This document shows, in pieces, positions 1 through 7,318 of a stretch of 24,830 nucleotides of DNA. Made by a program: the position numbers and the translations under genes. Position 1 is the stretch's first letter; every line of letters starts with the position of its first letter. The notes below the pieces were generated by a model that saw nothing but the letters and a program-made list of their open reading frames with translations, was not told the origin of the DNA and searched no databases. The stretch is from Betaproteobacteria bacterium (GTDB taxonomy: Bacteria > Pseudomonadota > Gammaproteobacteria > Burkholderiales > Burkholderiaceae_E), in assembly GCA_009922405.1 (NCBI GenBank), contig RFVZ01000003.1:1-24830 (forward strand). The letters are read 5' to 3'.

Positions 1-473
1 ACCACCATAGCAGTTACCAGTCTGAAGAAAATCCGGTTTAGCTCCATCGGGGTCATTACCTGTGTGGGTTCGACTTCGGCGCGCCAAACCAACTGAGATG
101 CCTATCTCCGAACACCTTACCGGTTTTGATTTGGTTTATCAATGCGTCGTCGTCACTTTTCGGTAACCCCATTATTGACCGGAATTTACGCCAGACTGGA
201 AACTGATGTTGCGATGTTCCACCTCCGCTCAATCTTGCGTCCTCGCTGAGTCGTTGAATGGTTTTTTAACATTCCAACTTCGAGGATCGCTCCCCTTCGG
301 TTTAGTCCCCGCCGTGCCTAAACCTCCGGATCGTAAGGAGCGTACGAAAAAATCCGCCTCCACGAAGTTGCATAACCTTGAAGTCAAGTACTCGAAGCTT
401 CTACGCTTCAAACGCAATCATCCTCCCAGCCACCCAACCCCGGGTTTTCCCGAGTCTCCGTTAGACTGCGGGC
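1..473. other. Leader region without a convincing gene
   Basis: No reading frame here resembles a known protein. The region looks less GC-rich than the rest of the window. A 38-codon minus-strand frame runs from ATG at 172 to TAA at 56-58 (starts MGLPKSDDDALINQ, ends APKSNPHR) and could be a small gene or a gene remnant, but it has no clear ribosome binding site. A 142-codon plus-strand frame from 206 overlaps the HlyD gene in another frame and has no recognisable family character. The last ~100 bases should carry the promoter of the efflux operon that starts at 474. I found no tRNA, rRNA or convincing terminator. Confidence 0.5.
377..388. promoter_or_regulatory. Small palindrome upstream of the EmrAB-type operon (possible operator)
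   Basis: CTTGAAGTCAAG is a 5-2-5 inverted repeat 85 bases before the HlyD start codon. It overlaps a weak -35-like TTGAAG (378-383) that could pair with a poor -10-like TACGCT at 402-407 (18-base spacing). EmrAB-type operons are often controlled by MarR- or TetR-family repressors binding such palindromes, but no regulator gene adjoins it. This is tentative. Confidence 0.2.
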
Positions 474-1559
474 ATGCAAGCTCAAAAACCCGAACAACTG
501 GTCGATCCAGAGTCTCTCAAGCGCCGCAGGCCACCTTGGCGGTTATTGATCATCGCGACGATCGTTCTTGCAAGCGCAGCGACTTTTGGCGTCAGACTTT
601 GGCTCCACGCCTCCCGATTTGCCGATACGGATAACGCTGTGGTCAGCGGACACGTGCAACCGGTATCGACCAGAATCGCGGGAGTGGTGGTCAAAATTGC
701 AGTGCAAGACAATCAACCGGTCAAGACGGGCGACGTCCTATTGCTTCTGGATCCTGCCGATGCACAGGTTCAGATCGAGCGACTGAAGGCTCAGTTGGTC
801 CAGGCTGAAGCGGCAATCGAGGGCAGCGCCGCGCAAATCGAACAGGCCAGGGCCGCAGCTACAGCATCGACAGCCCAAGTCGCGCAAGCGCAAGCGACAC
901 TGACTCGAACCGAACAGGATGCCGCCCGCAACCAGCTGCTGTTCGCGGGTGAATTGCGTGCCATCAGTAAGCAAGAAGTCGACGCGTCGCTCGCGGCGCG
1001 TGGGGTTGCGATAGCCGACTTAGCGGCGCGCCGGGCATCTGCCAAGGCGGCGGAGCAAGGTGTTCGCGCAATGATCGCGGCGCAATCTTCGACTCTGGCC
1101 CAAAAAGCCGTGTTGGACGCGCAGCTTAAAGAGGCTGAATTGCAAGCTGGCTACACCACGGTGCTGTCCCCAGGCAGCGGGCGAATCGGAAAGCGGACGG
1201 TTGAACTCGGCCAGCGGGTACAGCCAGGTCAGCAGCTCGCTGCCGTCGTTGACGGGGCCGTCTGGATCGTGGCCAATTTCAAAGAAACCCAGCTCGAATC
1301 GATGCGGGTTGGTCAGTCTGCAACGGTCGAACTCGATGCCTTTCCGGGCCGTGCGCTTAAGGCTCGGGTCGAGAGCTTTGCCCCCGCCTCCGGTGCAACC
1401 TTCGCGCTTTTACCCCCCGACAATGCGACCGGGAACTTCACAAAAATTGTGCAACGGGTTCCAGTCAAGCTGGTGTTGGACCCATCGCAGATGAACGATA
1501 TCGCCGATCGGGTTGTCCCCGGAATGTCGGCGTCGGTCTCCGTCGACCTGCGAACCTGA
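474..1559 (+). CDS. emrA: HlyD/EmrA-type membrane fusion protein of an MFS efflux system
   Basis: This is the periplasmic adaptor linking an inner-membrane MFS exporter to an outer-membrane channel. The 361-residue protein has a short basic cytoplasmic N-terminus, one membrane anchor at about residues 22-43, then the family hallmark DTDNAVVSGHV (51-61) leading into the biotinyl-lipoyl half-domain. A long Ala/Gln-rich coiled-coil hairpin spans roughly 80-215. The second half of the lipoyl domain (LSPGSGRIGKRTVELGQRV) and a beta-barrel region follow. Length is normal for EmrA-like proteins. The ATG at 474 is used because the N-terminus then fits the family, although no good Shine-Dalgarno precedes it. 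The MFS gene starts 3 bases after the stop, so the two are surely co-transcribed. The substrate cannot be read from sequence; symbol use follows architecture, not proven function. Confidence 0.88.
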   Translation: MQAQKPEQLVDPESLKRRRPPWRLLIIATIVLASAATFGVRLWLHASRFADTDNAVVSGHVQPVSTRIAGVVVKIAVQDNQPVKTGDVLLLLDPADAQVQIERLKAQLVQAEAAIEGSAAQIEQARAAATASTAQVAQAQATLTRTEQDAARNQLLFAGELRAISKQEVDASLAARGVAIADLAARRASAKAAEQGVRAMIAAQSSTLAQKAVLDAQLKEAELQAGYTTVLSPGSGRIGKRTVELGQRVQPGQQLAAVVDGAVWIVANFKETQLESMRVGQSATVELDAFPGRALKARVESFAPASGATFALLPPDNATGNFTKIVQRVPVKLVLDPSQMNDIADRVVPGMSASVSVDLRT

Positions 1560-1562
1560 TCG

Positions 1563-3131
1563 GTGTCGACCGCGCCACCTGAGCAGGTCCCGCTACGCAC
1601 CTGGATCGCCGTTCTGGCTGGTCTTCTGGGTGCGTTTATGGCGGTCCTCGACATCCAGATCACCAACGCATCACTGAAAGAAATTTTGGGATCTCTGTCG
1701 GCAACCCAAGAAGAAGGCTCGTGGATATCGAGCGCCTATCTCGTCGCTGAAGTCATTGCCATTCCTTTAACGGGATTCATGGCGACCGTCTTTTCGATCC
1801 GTCGATATCTCTTGGTGAATGTCACACTCTTTCTGATTTTCAGCACCTTGTGCGGGGTTGCCTGGAATCTCGAAAGCATGATCGTTTTCCGGGCGTTGCA
1901 AGGGTTCACCGGGGGCGTACTGATCCCCATGGCAATGGTGCTCGTCACCCGCTTTTTGCCGCCCTCCAAACGCCCGGTCGGACTCGCCTTGTTTGGCATC
2001 ACCGCGACGCTTGCTCCAACACTCGGGCCAACGGTTGGCGGCTGGCTCACGACGATCTACAGCTGGCCGGTGATTTTTTATATCAACTGGGCGCCTGGGC
2101 TCGTGCTGCTGGCGGGGGTTGCCTGGGGACTTGATTCTGAGCCGATGCAATTGAAAGCTCTGCGCGGTGCCGATTGGTTCGGCATCGCCGTGATGGCGGT
2201 TGGACTTGGTTCGCTCACCGCAATGCTCGAAGAAGGCAATTCCAAGAATTGGTTCGACAGTAATTTCATTCGGATCGCAGCCCTACTTGCAGTCAGCGGG
2301 ATTGGGCTCTGGATCTGGCGCGGCTTGAGCGCCAAACAAAGCTTTATCGACCTGCGAATATTTGCCCGCCCTAGCTTCCTGATTGCGTCGGTCGTTGCCT
2401 TTACGACAGGCCTTGGACTGTATGGTTCGGCCTTTATCCTGCCCTTGTTTCTCGGTCAGATTGCGGGCTACACGCCACTCGCGATTGGTCAGGTCATCCT
2501 CTGGATGGGGCTGCCGCAGATCTTCATCATGCCGTTTGCAGCACGCCTCTCAACGATGGTCGACAACCGAATCCTTCTGACGATTGGACTGATCCTCTTT
2601 TCAGGATCTTGTTTTATGAACTCTGGGATGACCGTCGATACGGCGGGTCCCGAGTTGATCGCGGCGCAGGTGGTGCGTGCACTGGGGCAGCCGTTCGTCA
2701 TGATCACCATCAGTAATTTTGCGACCCTTGGCGTCCCGCCCGCGCAACTGCCCAGCGCCGCTGGAATGTTCAACATGATGCGCAACCTGGGGGGGTCGGT
2801 CGGCATTGCTTCACTGGCCACCTTGCTGACGCTACGCGAACAGTTTCATTCTGGACATATTGGCGAGACCGTAAGCCTTTACGACCCACTCACCCGGGCC
2901 CGCCTGGAGACCCTCTCGCAAAGTTTTATGGCGCGCGGCGCCGAAGCCAACGTAGCGCCCGAAATGGCTGTGCGCGCCATTGACAACCTGGTACGAAAGC
3001 AAAGCTTTGTCATGGCCTATAACGACGCTTTTCTGTTGCTCGGCGTCTCGTTGCTGGCCTGCCTGCTGTTCGTCTGGATGGGCCAGCATGTCATTGCCGG
3101 CGGCGGGCCGCGACCTGCAGAAGCGCATTGA
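1563..3131 (+). CDS. emrB: DHA2-family MFS multidrug exporter (EmrB-type)
   Basis: This is a proton-driven inner-membrane drug exporter of the 14-TM DHA2 (EmrB/QacA) family, 522 residues. The N-terminus enters TM1 as VLAGLLGAFMAVLDIQITNAS, containing the LDxxIxNxA-like signature of DHA2 transporters, followed by GSWISSAYLVAEVIAIPL in TM2. A motif-C-like stretch (ATLAPTLGPTVGGWL) appears in TM5. Translation starts at GTG 1563, three bases after the upstream stop and without a clear Shine-Dalgarno, which suggests coupling to the adaptor gene. The outer-membrane factor follows 16 bases later, completing a tripartite system that would export from cytoplasm to outside. The substrate is unknown; related pumps handle hydrophobic drugs, uncouplers or siderophores. 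Confidence 0.9.
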   Translation: MSTAPPEQVPLRTWIAVLAGLLGAFMAVLDIQITNASLKEILGSLSATQEEGSWISSAYLVAEVIAIPLTGFMATVFSIRRYLLVNVTLFLIFSTLCGVAWNLESMIVFRALQGFTGGVLIPMAMVLVTRFLPPSKRPVGLALFGITATLAPTLGPTVGGWLTTIYSWPVIFYINWAPGLVLLAGVAWGLDSEPMQLKALRGADWFGIAVMAVGLGSLTAMLEEGNSKNWFDSNFIRIAALLAVSGIGLWIWRGLSAKQSFIDLRIFARPSFLIASVVAFTTGLGLYGSAFILPLFLGQIAGYTPLAIGQVILWMGLPQIFIMPFAARLSTMVDNRILLTIGLILFSGSCFMNSGMTVDTAGPELIAAQVVRALGQPFVMITISNFATLGVPPAQLPSAAGMFNMMRNLGGSVGIASLATLLTLREQFHSGHIGETVSLYDPLTRARLETLSQSFMARGAEANVAPEMAVRAIDNLVRKQSFVMAYNDAFLLLGVSLLACLLFVWMGQHVIAGGGPRPAEAH

Positions 3132-3147
3132 TCAGGAGCGGTCACCC

Positions 3148-4557
3148 GTGAGAATGGCCACTTTGACGACCCTGCTAATCCTGCTGACAGGATGCGTCTC
3201 GTGTACGACACCGCTGCCGGTTGCGAGGCCCGCTGCCCCGACACCGCCCGCAGCCTTCAAAACCGCTGCGATGGCGGGCGGCCTCCAGATCAAGCCCGAT
3301 TGGTGGACGCTCTTCAACGATCCTCAACTCGATGCGCTCGAGCAACAAGCACTGTCTTCGAGCCCGACCCTGGCGATCGCAAGCGCCCGGGTTGAACGCG
3401 CTCGGGCGCAATCGTCGCTGGTAACGGCCGAGTTTGGCCCGAGAGTGACCGCAGACGGCGCAGTGCAACGTTTTCGCACCTCGCGCAATGTTGCAACAGC
3501 GCCCTTCATTGCCGGTCAACGTCGTGCCATTGAAGACAATCAATTCAGTGCCCAGGCCACGCTGGGATGGGAATTCGACGTCTGGGGCCGGATCAAAGCC
3601 AGCCATGAAGTCGCGCAAGCCCAACTCGCTTCAACTCTGCTCGAAGCCGACGCGATGCGCCTCGTGCTGACCGCAGAAGTTGCAAGCACCTACCTGCAGC
3701 TTCGGGGTCTTGACGACGAGGGTCGTGTCGTTAACGCCGCCACCCAAAGTCGCCGGGATGCGTTGCGGGTGGTCCAGCTACGGTACGACGTCGGCGTGGT
3801 CACAGACCTCGATCTGGAGCGCGCGCGCACCGAGCTGGCGAATGCTTTGGCAGATGAATCCGATCTGGCGCGTCGACGCAATGGGCTCGAAAACGCGCTC
3901 GCCCAACTGACTGGAAAGGCGCCCGAAGAGCTTCGCTTACCACTAAGCGGAACAATTCCAAGCGCGCCAGTCATTGCGGCTGGGATCCCGAGCGAAATGC
4001 TGCAGCGCCGACCAGACATCGCGCAGGCTCAGGCTCAGCGCAGTGCCGCGTTCGCTCAGACCGGCGTTGCCCAAGCGGCGTTCTACCCCCAGATTCGCCT
4101 GACGGGTGCCGCAGGACTTGCCAGCAGCGACCTCACGACGCTGATTTCAGCCCCGGCGCGCCTCTTTTCCCTGGGACCCAGCATCTCCATTCCAGTATTG
4201 GATAGTGGCCGCAACCAGGCCAACTGGCGCGCGGCCCAAGCAGGGCTTGATGAAGCGCAAGCGACTTTTCAGCAAAGGATCCTGATCGCCCTGCGTGAAG
4301 TCGACGATGCGTTGTCCGAGCTTGCCCATCGTCGCACCACCGCAGAGGCCCAGCAGCAAGCGATCACAGCCTCAAGCCGCGCCGCTCGCGTGGCCCGTTT
4401 GCGTTATGAAAAAGGGGCGGCCAGCTATCTGGAGGTCACCGACACGGAACGAACCCAACTCGCGGCCGAGCGAGCACTGGCTCAGACCCGCGCGGCTCAG
4501 TGGGTTGCGACCGTTCAACTGGTTAAATCGCTGGGTGGCGGATGGGACGGGTCCTAA
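3148..4557 (+). CDS. NodT-family outer-membrane factor lipoprotein
   Basis: This is the outer-membrane channel of the tripartite efflux system. The open frame reaches back to 2980, but I place the start at GTG 3148 because AGGAG lies nine bases upstream and the result is an ideal lipoprotein signal: a short hydrophobic stretch ending in the lipobox LTGC with Cys16. The mature protein (469 residues with signal) shows the NodT/OprM hallmarks WWTLFNDPQLDALEQQAL near the N-terminus and an LQRRPDIAQAQAQ motif mid-protein, with two OEP repeats rich in Ala/Gln helices. It is the last gene of the operon and ends two bases from the convergent cyclase gene. It could also serve the RND pump encoded at 7319-10519, which lacks its own channel. 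Confidence 0.9.
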   Translation: MRMATLTTLLILLTGCVSCTTPLPVARPAAPTPPAAFKTAAMAGGLQIKPDWWTLFNDPQLDALEQQALSSSPTLAIASARVERARAQSSLVTAEFGPRVTADGAVQRFRTSRNVATAPFIAGQRRAIEDNQFSAQATLGWEFDVWGRIKASHEVAQAQLASTLLEADAMRLVLTAEVASTYLQLRGLDDEGRVVNAATQSRRDALRVVQLRYDVGVVTDLDLERARTELANALADESDLARRRNGLENALAQLTGKAPEELRLPLSGTIPSAPVIAAGIPSEMLQRRPDIAQAQAQRSAAFAQTGVAQAAFYPQIRLTGAAGLASSDLTTLISAPARLFSLGPSISIPVLDSGRNQANWRAAQAGLDEAQATFQQRILIALREVDDALSELAHRRTTAEAQQQAITASSRAARVARLRYEKGAASYLEVTDTERTQLAAERALAQTRAAQWVATVQLVKSLGGGWDGS

Positions 4558-4559
4558 CT

Positions 4560-6830
4560 TCATTTTTCTTCCATCACAAAGACCCCATCCCAAGCGCCAG
4601 GCGGCTGGGTTTTTTCAAGCTTTTGGCATCGGTCGACGTACATCTTCGCTGCCTTGTCATTCGGGTTCATCGAGAGCACCTCTTCAAAAGACTTAATCGC
4701 CTTTTGCCAGTGTCCCTTACGATATTCAGCAAGCCCTGTTCGAAACTGCCGCAAGGCATCTGTGAGCCGCGGATAGGTATCCTCGGTATGGAAGTCCATG
4801 ACCTCATAAACGCCCACCGGTTTGGTCTTGCCTTTAACAACAACGAGGTCGACTTCGCGGGTGTAATAAGTCGATTTCAGCTGAGCATAAGTAAATTCGC
4901 TGATCAAAATCTTGGCGCCGTAGGCTTTGCAGGCCGACTCAAGGCGAGCGGCCAAATTAACCCCGTCACCAATTACGGTGTAGTCCATCCGTTTTTTAGA
5001 ACCGATATTTCCAGACACCACCGTATCGGTATTGAGTCCAATCCCGATATCGACCGGTAATTTGCCCTCCGCCACTCGGGTCAAGTTCCAGCGGGAAAGT
5101 TCGCGAATCATGGCGATCGAAGTCCGCAGGGCCCGGTCAGCGTCATCGTCGTGGCCGACCGGAATCCCGAATGCCGCCATAATTGCGTCGCCGATAAACT
5201 TATCGAGCATGCCCTCTTCGCGCTGAATGCAATCCACCATCAAGGTGAAATACTCATTCAGCAAAGTGACGGTGCCGTGCGCACCTAGTTTCTCGGTGAT
5301 GGTAGTGAATCCGCGGATGTCAGAAAACAAAACCGTCGCAGCCACGCTCTGTCCGCCAAGCGCTTCTGCACCACCCGCCACCAGTCGATCTGCAATGCCC
5401 GGATCCATGTAACGGGACATCGTTGATTTCAGACGTTTTTCGCTGCTGATGTCTTCGATCAACAGCATTGAACCGATCGTCTGATGATCCGTCGACAGGA
5501 GCGGTAGCCCGGTCACATTGACCGATAGCGTTTCACCCGCGGCCTCCAGTTCTGCCTCAAATATCACCTCTGGCGCATGGGATTCGGTCGCCGCTTTCAG
5601 CGTTTCGAGTACCCAAGAGTTAACGCCCACGAAAAACTCACTCGCCAGCTTATTCAAAAATGAAGCAGCGGGCACTCTGAGGATCCGCAATCCAGCCGCA
5701 TTGCAGGTCACGATTCGCTGTTCGTCGTCGAGGGTAATGACCCCGTTCGACATCGACTCCAACATCGCCTCGTTGTAGTTCTTAATTTGTTGCACATCCG
5801 CAAACAGCTTGGCATTTTCAAGTGCAATCGAAATCTGCGCCGTGAAGGCCCGTAGTCGAGATTCATCATCGGCCGTAAAAGGGCCACCGAGCTTATTTAG
5901 AACCTGGGTCACGCCGATCGTTTTGCCGTTTTTGTTGACAATCGGCACGCACAAAATTGAGCGCGTAAAAAATCCGCTGCGCTTGTCAAAACTCGGGTTA
6001 AACCGAAGGTCGGCATAGGCATACGGAATATTGATCGTCTTGCCCGAAATAAAGGCTTCACCGGCGATTCCGAGATGATTCGGTAGCCTAATCTCCCGCG
6101 ATTCCAAGCCCTGGCTCACCTCCGACCAGAGCTCATGAGTCTTCTCATCGTTGAGGAATAGCGTGGAACGCTCTGCGTTCAGTAAGCGCGTGGCCTCGCC
6201 CATCACCTTCTGCAGTAAGGAACCAAGCTTGATGTCCGCAGTCACCTCGGTGACGACATCGATGAACTCCATTTCCTGCTTGCGCAATGCCTTCATCCGT
6301 TCCAGGTTTTGCATGCTCTGGATGGCCAGCGACGCCTGATTGATCATCGATGAAAAGAGCGCGAGATCATGTCGGGTGAATTTCCCGGAGCGTTTGTTCA
6401 GCGTCTCCGCAACGCCAATGATCTCCCCCCGCCCCGTCAGGATCGGAACACACAAAATACTTCGTGTCTTGAACCCCGTGCGCTCATCAACCACGCGATT
6501 AAACCGAGGATCCGCATACGCGTCCTGGATGATCAATGGCTCGCCACTGCAAAAAACCGCACCTGCAATACCGCTGTCATTGAGGATGCGGATTTCTCGT
6601 TGGATGTTGCCCTGGGCGACTCGGGAATAAAGCTCCTTGGCCTGAGGATTATTCAGAAAAAGAGAGCCACGCTCTGTTCCGATGGTTTCCGTGGTCATTT
6701 CGATAAGAGCGACAAGGACCTCATCGAGGGTCTCAAAGCTCGCCAGACGCGACGTCACGCTGAGTAATAGTTCTGCTTCGCGCAACCGTCGTTGTTCGTC
6801 GACGGCCAACGGTTTGGGAGCGGACGCCAT
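4560..6830 (-). CDS. Class III adenylate cyclase with GAF-GAF-PAS input and TPR tail
   Basis: Predicted to make cAMP from ATP; 756 residues, no signal peptide or membrane segment, so probably cytosolic. Order: GAF1 (~20-170), GAF2 (~190-340), PAS (~352-465), catalytic domain (~490-680), one or two TPR-like helices (~685-740), and a C-terminus WDGVFVMEEK of a kind common in such cyclases. Catalytic residues all seem present: metal Asp504 (LFSDIRGFT) and Asp548 (DKFIGDAI), base-selecting Lys544 and Thr618 (MDYTVIGD, class IIIb type), transition-state Asn625 and Arg629 (NLAAR). Lys/Thr argues for ATP over GTP. GAF2 has a full NKFDE-type motif (Asn312-Lys313, Phe318, Asp322-Glu323); GAF1 has Asn145-Lys146, Phe151, Asp155 but Leu in place of Glu. 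That motif marks cyclic-nucleotide-binding GAFs in CyaB1/CyaB2 cyclases. It is last gene of the RND operon, 15 bases after the coiled-coil gene. Confidence 0.9.
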   Translation of the reverse strand: MASAPKPLAVDEQRRLREAELLLSVTSRLASFETLDEVLVALIEMTTETIGTERGSLFLNNPQAKELYSRVAQGNIQREIRILNDSGIAGAVFCSGEPLIIQDAYADPRFNRVVDERTGFKTRSILCVPILTGRGEIIGVAETLNKRSGKFTRHDLALFSSMINQASLAIQSMQNLERMKALRKQEMEFIDVVTEVTADIKLGSLLQKVMGEATRLLNAERSTLFLNDEKTHELWSEVSQGLESREIRLPNHLGIAGEAFISGKTINIPYAYADLRFNPSFDKRSGFFTRSILCVPIVNKNGKTIGVTQVLNKLGGPFTADDESRLRAFTAQISIALENAKLFADVQQIKNYNEAMLESMSNGVITLDDEQRIVTCNAAGLRILRVPAASFLNKLASEFFVGVNSWVLETLKAATESHAPEVIFEAELEAAGETLSVNVTGLPLLSTDHQTIGSMLLIEDISSEKRLKSTMSRYMDPGIADRLVAGGAEALGGQSVAATVLFSDIRGFTTITEKLGAHGTVTLLNEYFTLMVDCIQREEGMLDKFIGDAIMAAFGIPVGHDDDADRALRTSIAMIRELSRWNLTRVAEGKLPVDIGIGLNTDTVVSGNIGSKKRMDYTVIGDGVNLAARLESACKAYGAKILISEFTYAQLKSTYYTREVDLVVVKGKTKPVGVYEVMDFHTEDTYPRLTDALRQFRTGLAEYRKGHWQKAIKSFEEVLSMNPNDKAAKMYVDRCQKLEKTQPPGAWDGVFVMEEK

Positions 6831-6845
6831 AGAGTTCTCCGGATG

Positions 6846-7301
6846 TTATCGAGCACTCGTGGTGGGACCCCTGGGGCTCGAGGCTTGGTCAATTTGCGCG
6901 CGAAGCGCCTGCACCGTTTCTCGCAACTGCGCAATTTCATGCGCCAGATTCAGAGTGGAATTTTGGATCGCCGCCTCGCGCTCAGCCAATGAAGCTTCCA
7001 GTTCATCGCGCAGTGCCGTCACGGTGGCCTTCAACATGACCACCTCGTGTTGACTGGCAACGATGGCAGCCTGAACTTCGGTCTCACGAAGTACGCCGGA
7101 AAGTTCGAGTTCATCACGCAAGACGCTCGCGGCGGCCCGGAGTTGGGCAATCTCGTGTGCAGCAGCAGCTTGCGCCTGCTGCACTGCGACGGTACGTTGA
7201 TGCTCGGCCTCACCGAGCGCGTCACGCATCACTGAAATCGTCGCTCTGAGCTCAGCAACTTCGGCTGCTGAAACGGACCCGGTGGTGCCTTCGACTTGCA
7301 T
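6846..7301 (-). CDS. Small coiled-coil protein built from exact 36-residue repeats
   Basis: No family recognised. The 151-residue protein is almost entirely helix-forming (Ala, Glu, Gln, Leu, Arg), with no signal peptide, no membrane segment and no Cys. It consists of three full units and one partial unit with a period of exactly 36 residues: Leu-Arg (or Leu-Lys) pairs recur at 18, 54, 90 and 126, each inside a pattern like EIAQLRATVxALRDELE. Within each unit hydrophobics follow a/d-like spacing (for example Leu18, Ile22, Met25, Leu29). A short disordered Ser/Pro/Thr tail closes it. It lies between the RND pump gene (17-base gap) and the cyclase gene (15-base gap) on the same strand, so it is probably co-expressed. 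It could be a scaffold or oligomerisation partner; that role is inference. Start at ATG 7301 has only a weak Shine-Dalgarno. Confidence 0.75.
   Translation of the reverse strand: MQVEGTTGSVSAAEVAELRATISVMRDALGEAEHQRTVAVQQAQAAAAHEIAQLRAAASVLRDELELSGVLRETEVQAAIVASQHEVVMLKATVTALRDELEASLAEREAAIQNSTLNLAHEIAQLRETVQALRAQIDQASSPRGPTTSAR
6888..7262 (-). repeat. 108-bp (36-codon) in-frame tandem repeat in the coiled-coil gene
   Basis: Units correspond to residues 14-49, 50-85, 86-121 and a partial 122-138, beginning EVAEL, EIAQL, EVVML and EIAQL. The protein spacing is exact, while the DNA of the units has diverged, which suggests an old duplication maintained by selection on period length. Confidence 0.75.
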
Positions 7302-7318
7302 GGTTTGGATCCAACGGC

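Noticed and set aside
61..110. GGGTTCGACTTC resembling a tRNA T-loop
   Set aside because: The flanking bases do not form a T-stem and no cloverleaf can be built around it.
348..363. The last 15 bases of the window (AAAATCCGCCTCCAC) also occur at 349-363, hinting at a circular overlap or repeat
   Set aside because: A single 15-base match is not unlikely by chance in 25 kb, the preceding base differs, and reading tolC onward from 363 gives no TolC-like C-terminus.
4542..5060. Plus-strand frame of 172 codons opposite the cyclase gene
   Set aside because: It is antisense to the cyclase C-terminus, which has intact catalytic motifs; no similarity or start signal supports it.
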